DNA from: JAVWPP01 sp036635835
GTDB lineage: Bacteria; Bacillota; Clostridia; TANB77; CAG-465
Reading direction: 5' to 3'
DNA: 13,771 nt
NCBI GenBank assembly: GCA_036635835.1
Contig: JAVWPP010000030.1
Coordinates: forward strand, 1 to 13,771
Shown: positions 12,822-13,771 of the stretch, one piece after another
Layout of the letters: each line of letters starts with the position of its first letter
How positions within the stretch are numbered: the first letter of the stretch is position 1
Notes under the pieces: generated by a model
The model's database searches: none
Seen by the model: only the letters and a program-made list of their open reading frames with translations
Told to the model about the DNA's origin: nothing
Program-made: the position numbers and the translations under genes

Positions 12822-13511
12822 TTATATTTCTTTTACTTTATTTTTTCTTTTCATTTCTTTTGCTATATACAAAAACGGCGTGTCTAAAAGCGCTATGCAT
12901 ACTTTTACGGCGTACGTTGTTGCTACTAGTATTATGCAGTCTTTTAGCGGAAATACGCCTATAAATGCTACTGCTGTAAATATTGCTGTGTCTATTATTT
13001 GTGCTAGCATTGTAGATGCGTTGTTTCTTATATAGAAGTATTTATCCTGTGGCAATTTCTTTCTAATGTAGTTAAACGCGTTTACGTTAACTGTAGATGA
13101 TACAAAGTATGCAATAATGCTTCCTAAGAATATTCTTGGCGATAGGGCAAATATGGTCTGCAGGCTACTGCTTGCAAAGTCTATTTGGTTTGGTATATAT
13201 GCAAGCGTAAACTGCGCTGCTACTGTGAATATGAGCATGGTGCAAAACCCTATTTTTACGGCGTCTTTTGCGGATTTAAAGCCATAGTTTTCGTTTAGGA
13301 TATCTGATGCTAGGCTTACGCTTCCGTAGAGGACATTGCCTAGGGTTAGCTTCATTGCAAACATATCTACGCATTTTATTACTTCTATGTTTGCAGCTAT
13401 TGTTGCAAATGCTATCCATACAAAAAGTCCGGTTTTTCCGAAGTATTTGTACATGCATATTAGTCCTGTGAAGTTTACTATTATGCTTATAAAAAATATT
13501 AGTTCATTCAT
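12822..13511 (-). CDS. yhhQ: Queuosine-precursor transporter, YhhQ (DUF165) family
   Basis: YhhQ-family (Vut_1) membrane proteins import precursors of the tRNA modification queuosine; in E. coli the substrates are preQ0 and preQ1, and other family members may take queuine or queuosine. The 229-aa protein has about six apolar segments (about 2-22, 28-45, 88-106, 122-140, 168-187, 190-212). It shows the family signature GNVLYGSVSLASDILNENYG (58-77) and the later RNNASTMLAQIIDTAIFT (162-179), with the conserved Arg, Ser, Gln and Asp. AAGGAG 9 nt upstream supports the ATG. No other queuosine gene is nearby. The leader is only about 35 nt, leaving no room for a preQ1 riboswitch. Substrate is inferred from the family only. 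Confidence 0.92.
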   Translation of the reverse strand: MNELIFFISIIVNFTGLICMYKYFGKTGLFVWIAFATIAANIEVIKCVDMFAMKLTLGNVLYGSVSLASDILNENYGFKSAKDAVKIGFCTMLIFTVAAQFTLAYIPNQIDFASSSLQTIFALSPRIFLGSIIAYFVSSTVNVNAFNYIRKKLPQDKYFYIRNNASTMLAQIIDTAIFTAVAFIGVFPLKDCIILVATTYAVKVCIALLDTPFLYIAKEMKRKNKVKEI

Positions 13512-13544
13512 TTGAATGTTCTCCTTACATGTTTTATGTCTACT

Positions 13545-13573
13545 ATTTTACCATACTAGCTTACTTAATACAA
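13545..13573 (-). promoter_or_regulatory. Promoter of the YhhQ-type transporter gene
   Basis: Minus strand -35 TTGTAT (13573-13568), 17-nt spacer and extended -10 TGGTAAAAT (13553-13545), 33 nt before the ATG. Confidence 0.7.
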
Positions 13574-13685
13574 GCTTTTTGGATATTTTTTTAGAAACGT
13601 ATTAAGGATTGTTTGGTGCATGTTTTTGTTTTGCTGTGTGTTTTTGTTTTTATTTTTATATATATTTTATATTTATATATATATT

Positions 13686-13771
13686 TTTATTTTTTTTTTT
13701 TTATTTTTTTATTTTTCTTTTTTTATTTTTATTTTTATTTTTATTTTTATTTTTATTTTTATTTTTATTTT
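13686..13771. repeat. T-rich tract ending in a 6-bp-period microsatellite
   Basis: An irregular T-rich tract passes into nearly eight units of ATTTTT (A at 13725 and every 6 nt to 13767) and runs off the window. By analogy with 11631-11810, another copy of the repeat core may lie just beyond the edge. Confidence 0.9.

Noticed and set aside
13512..13620. preQ1 riboswitch before the YhhQ-type transporter
   Set aside because: The leader after the promoter is only about 35 nt and lacks the preQ1 aptamer pattern.

Overview
The window is very AT-rich and looks like part of a low-GC, Gram-positive, spore-forming Clostridia-type chromosome. The reasons are strong AGGAGG-type ribosome binding sites, sigma-A promoters with 17-nt spacers, T-rich intrinsic terminators, PlsY and CarD homologues, and a GerA/SpoVAF-family germination protein. 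Nothing in the sequence fixes the genus.

Layout. Almost everything from 26 to 9909 is on the minus strand, so it is described here in transcription order. carD (9909-9385) has its own promoter and terminator. der (9042-7711) follows with its own promoter and a leader of roughly 120 nt. Next is an accessory two-gene module: an AAA/ABC-type ATPase (7370-5976) overlapping a TOPRIM-like gene (5982-5283). The TOPRIM-like gene has no ATG/GTG/TTG start and is frame-shifted near its 3' end. An identical 157-bp direct repeat lies just after der and again just after the TOPRIM gene, so the module is bracketed by the two copies. A second accessory operon of unknown function follows (5020-2375): a 420-aa charged helical protein, a 49-aa small protein and a 368-aa helical protein, with a TTGACA promoter and a terminator at its end. 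Then come plsY (2256-1654) and a two-gene operon of a Fic-fold protein that has lost its catalytic motif (1475-687) and an AbiEi-type antitoxin-like protein (685-26).

On the right, a SpoVAF-like gene (10172-11575) is divergent from carD. A 297-aa protein of unknown function (12705-11812) converges on it, and a YhhQ-type queuosine-precursor transporter (13511-12822) follows. The space between the convergent genes holds an 8-bp-period T-rich microsatellite and a diverged third copy of the repeat core. The window ends inside a 6-bp-period microsatellite.

How it fits together. der and plsY are commonly close neighbours in Firmicutes; here about 5.4 kb of accessory DNA separates them, so this looks like an insertion hotspot. 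The ATPase-TOPRIM pair resembles two-component defence systems of the OLD/PARIS/AbiL type. The repeat-bounded structure, the ATT start and the frameshift together make it the most interesting part of the window: it is either a decaying cassette or one controlled by translational recoding. The Fic-like/AbiEi pair also looks like a toxin-antitoxin derivative with a non-catalytic partner.
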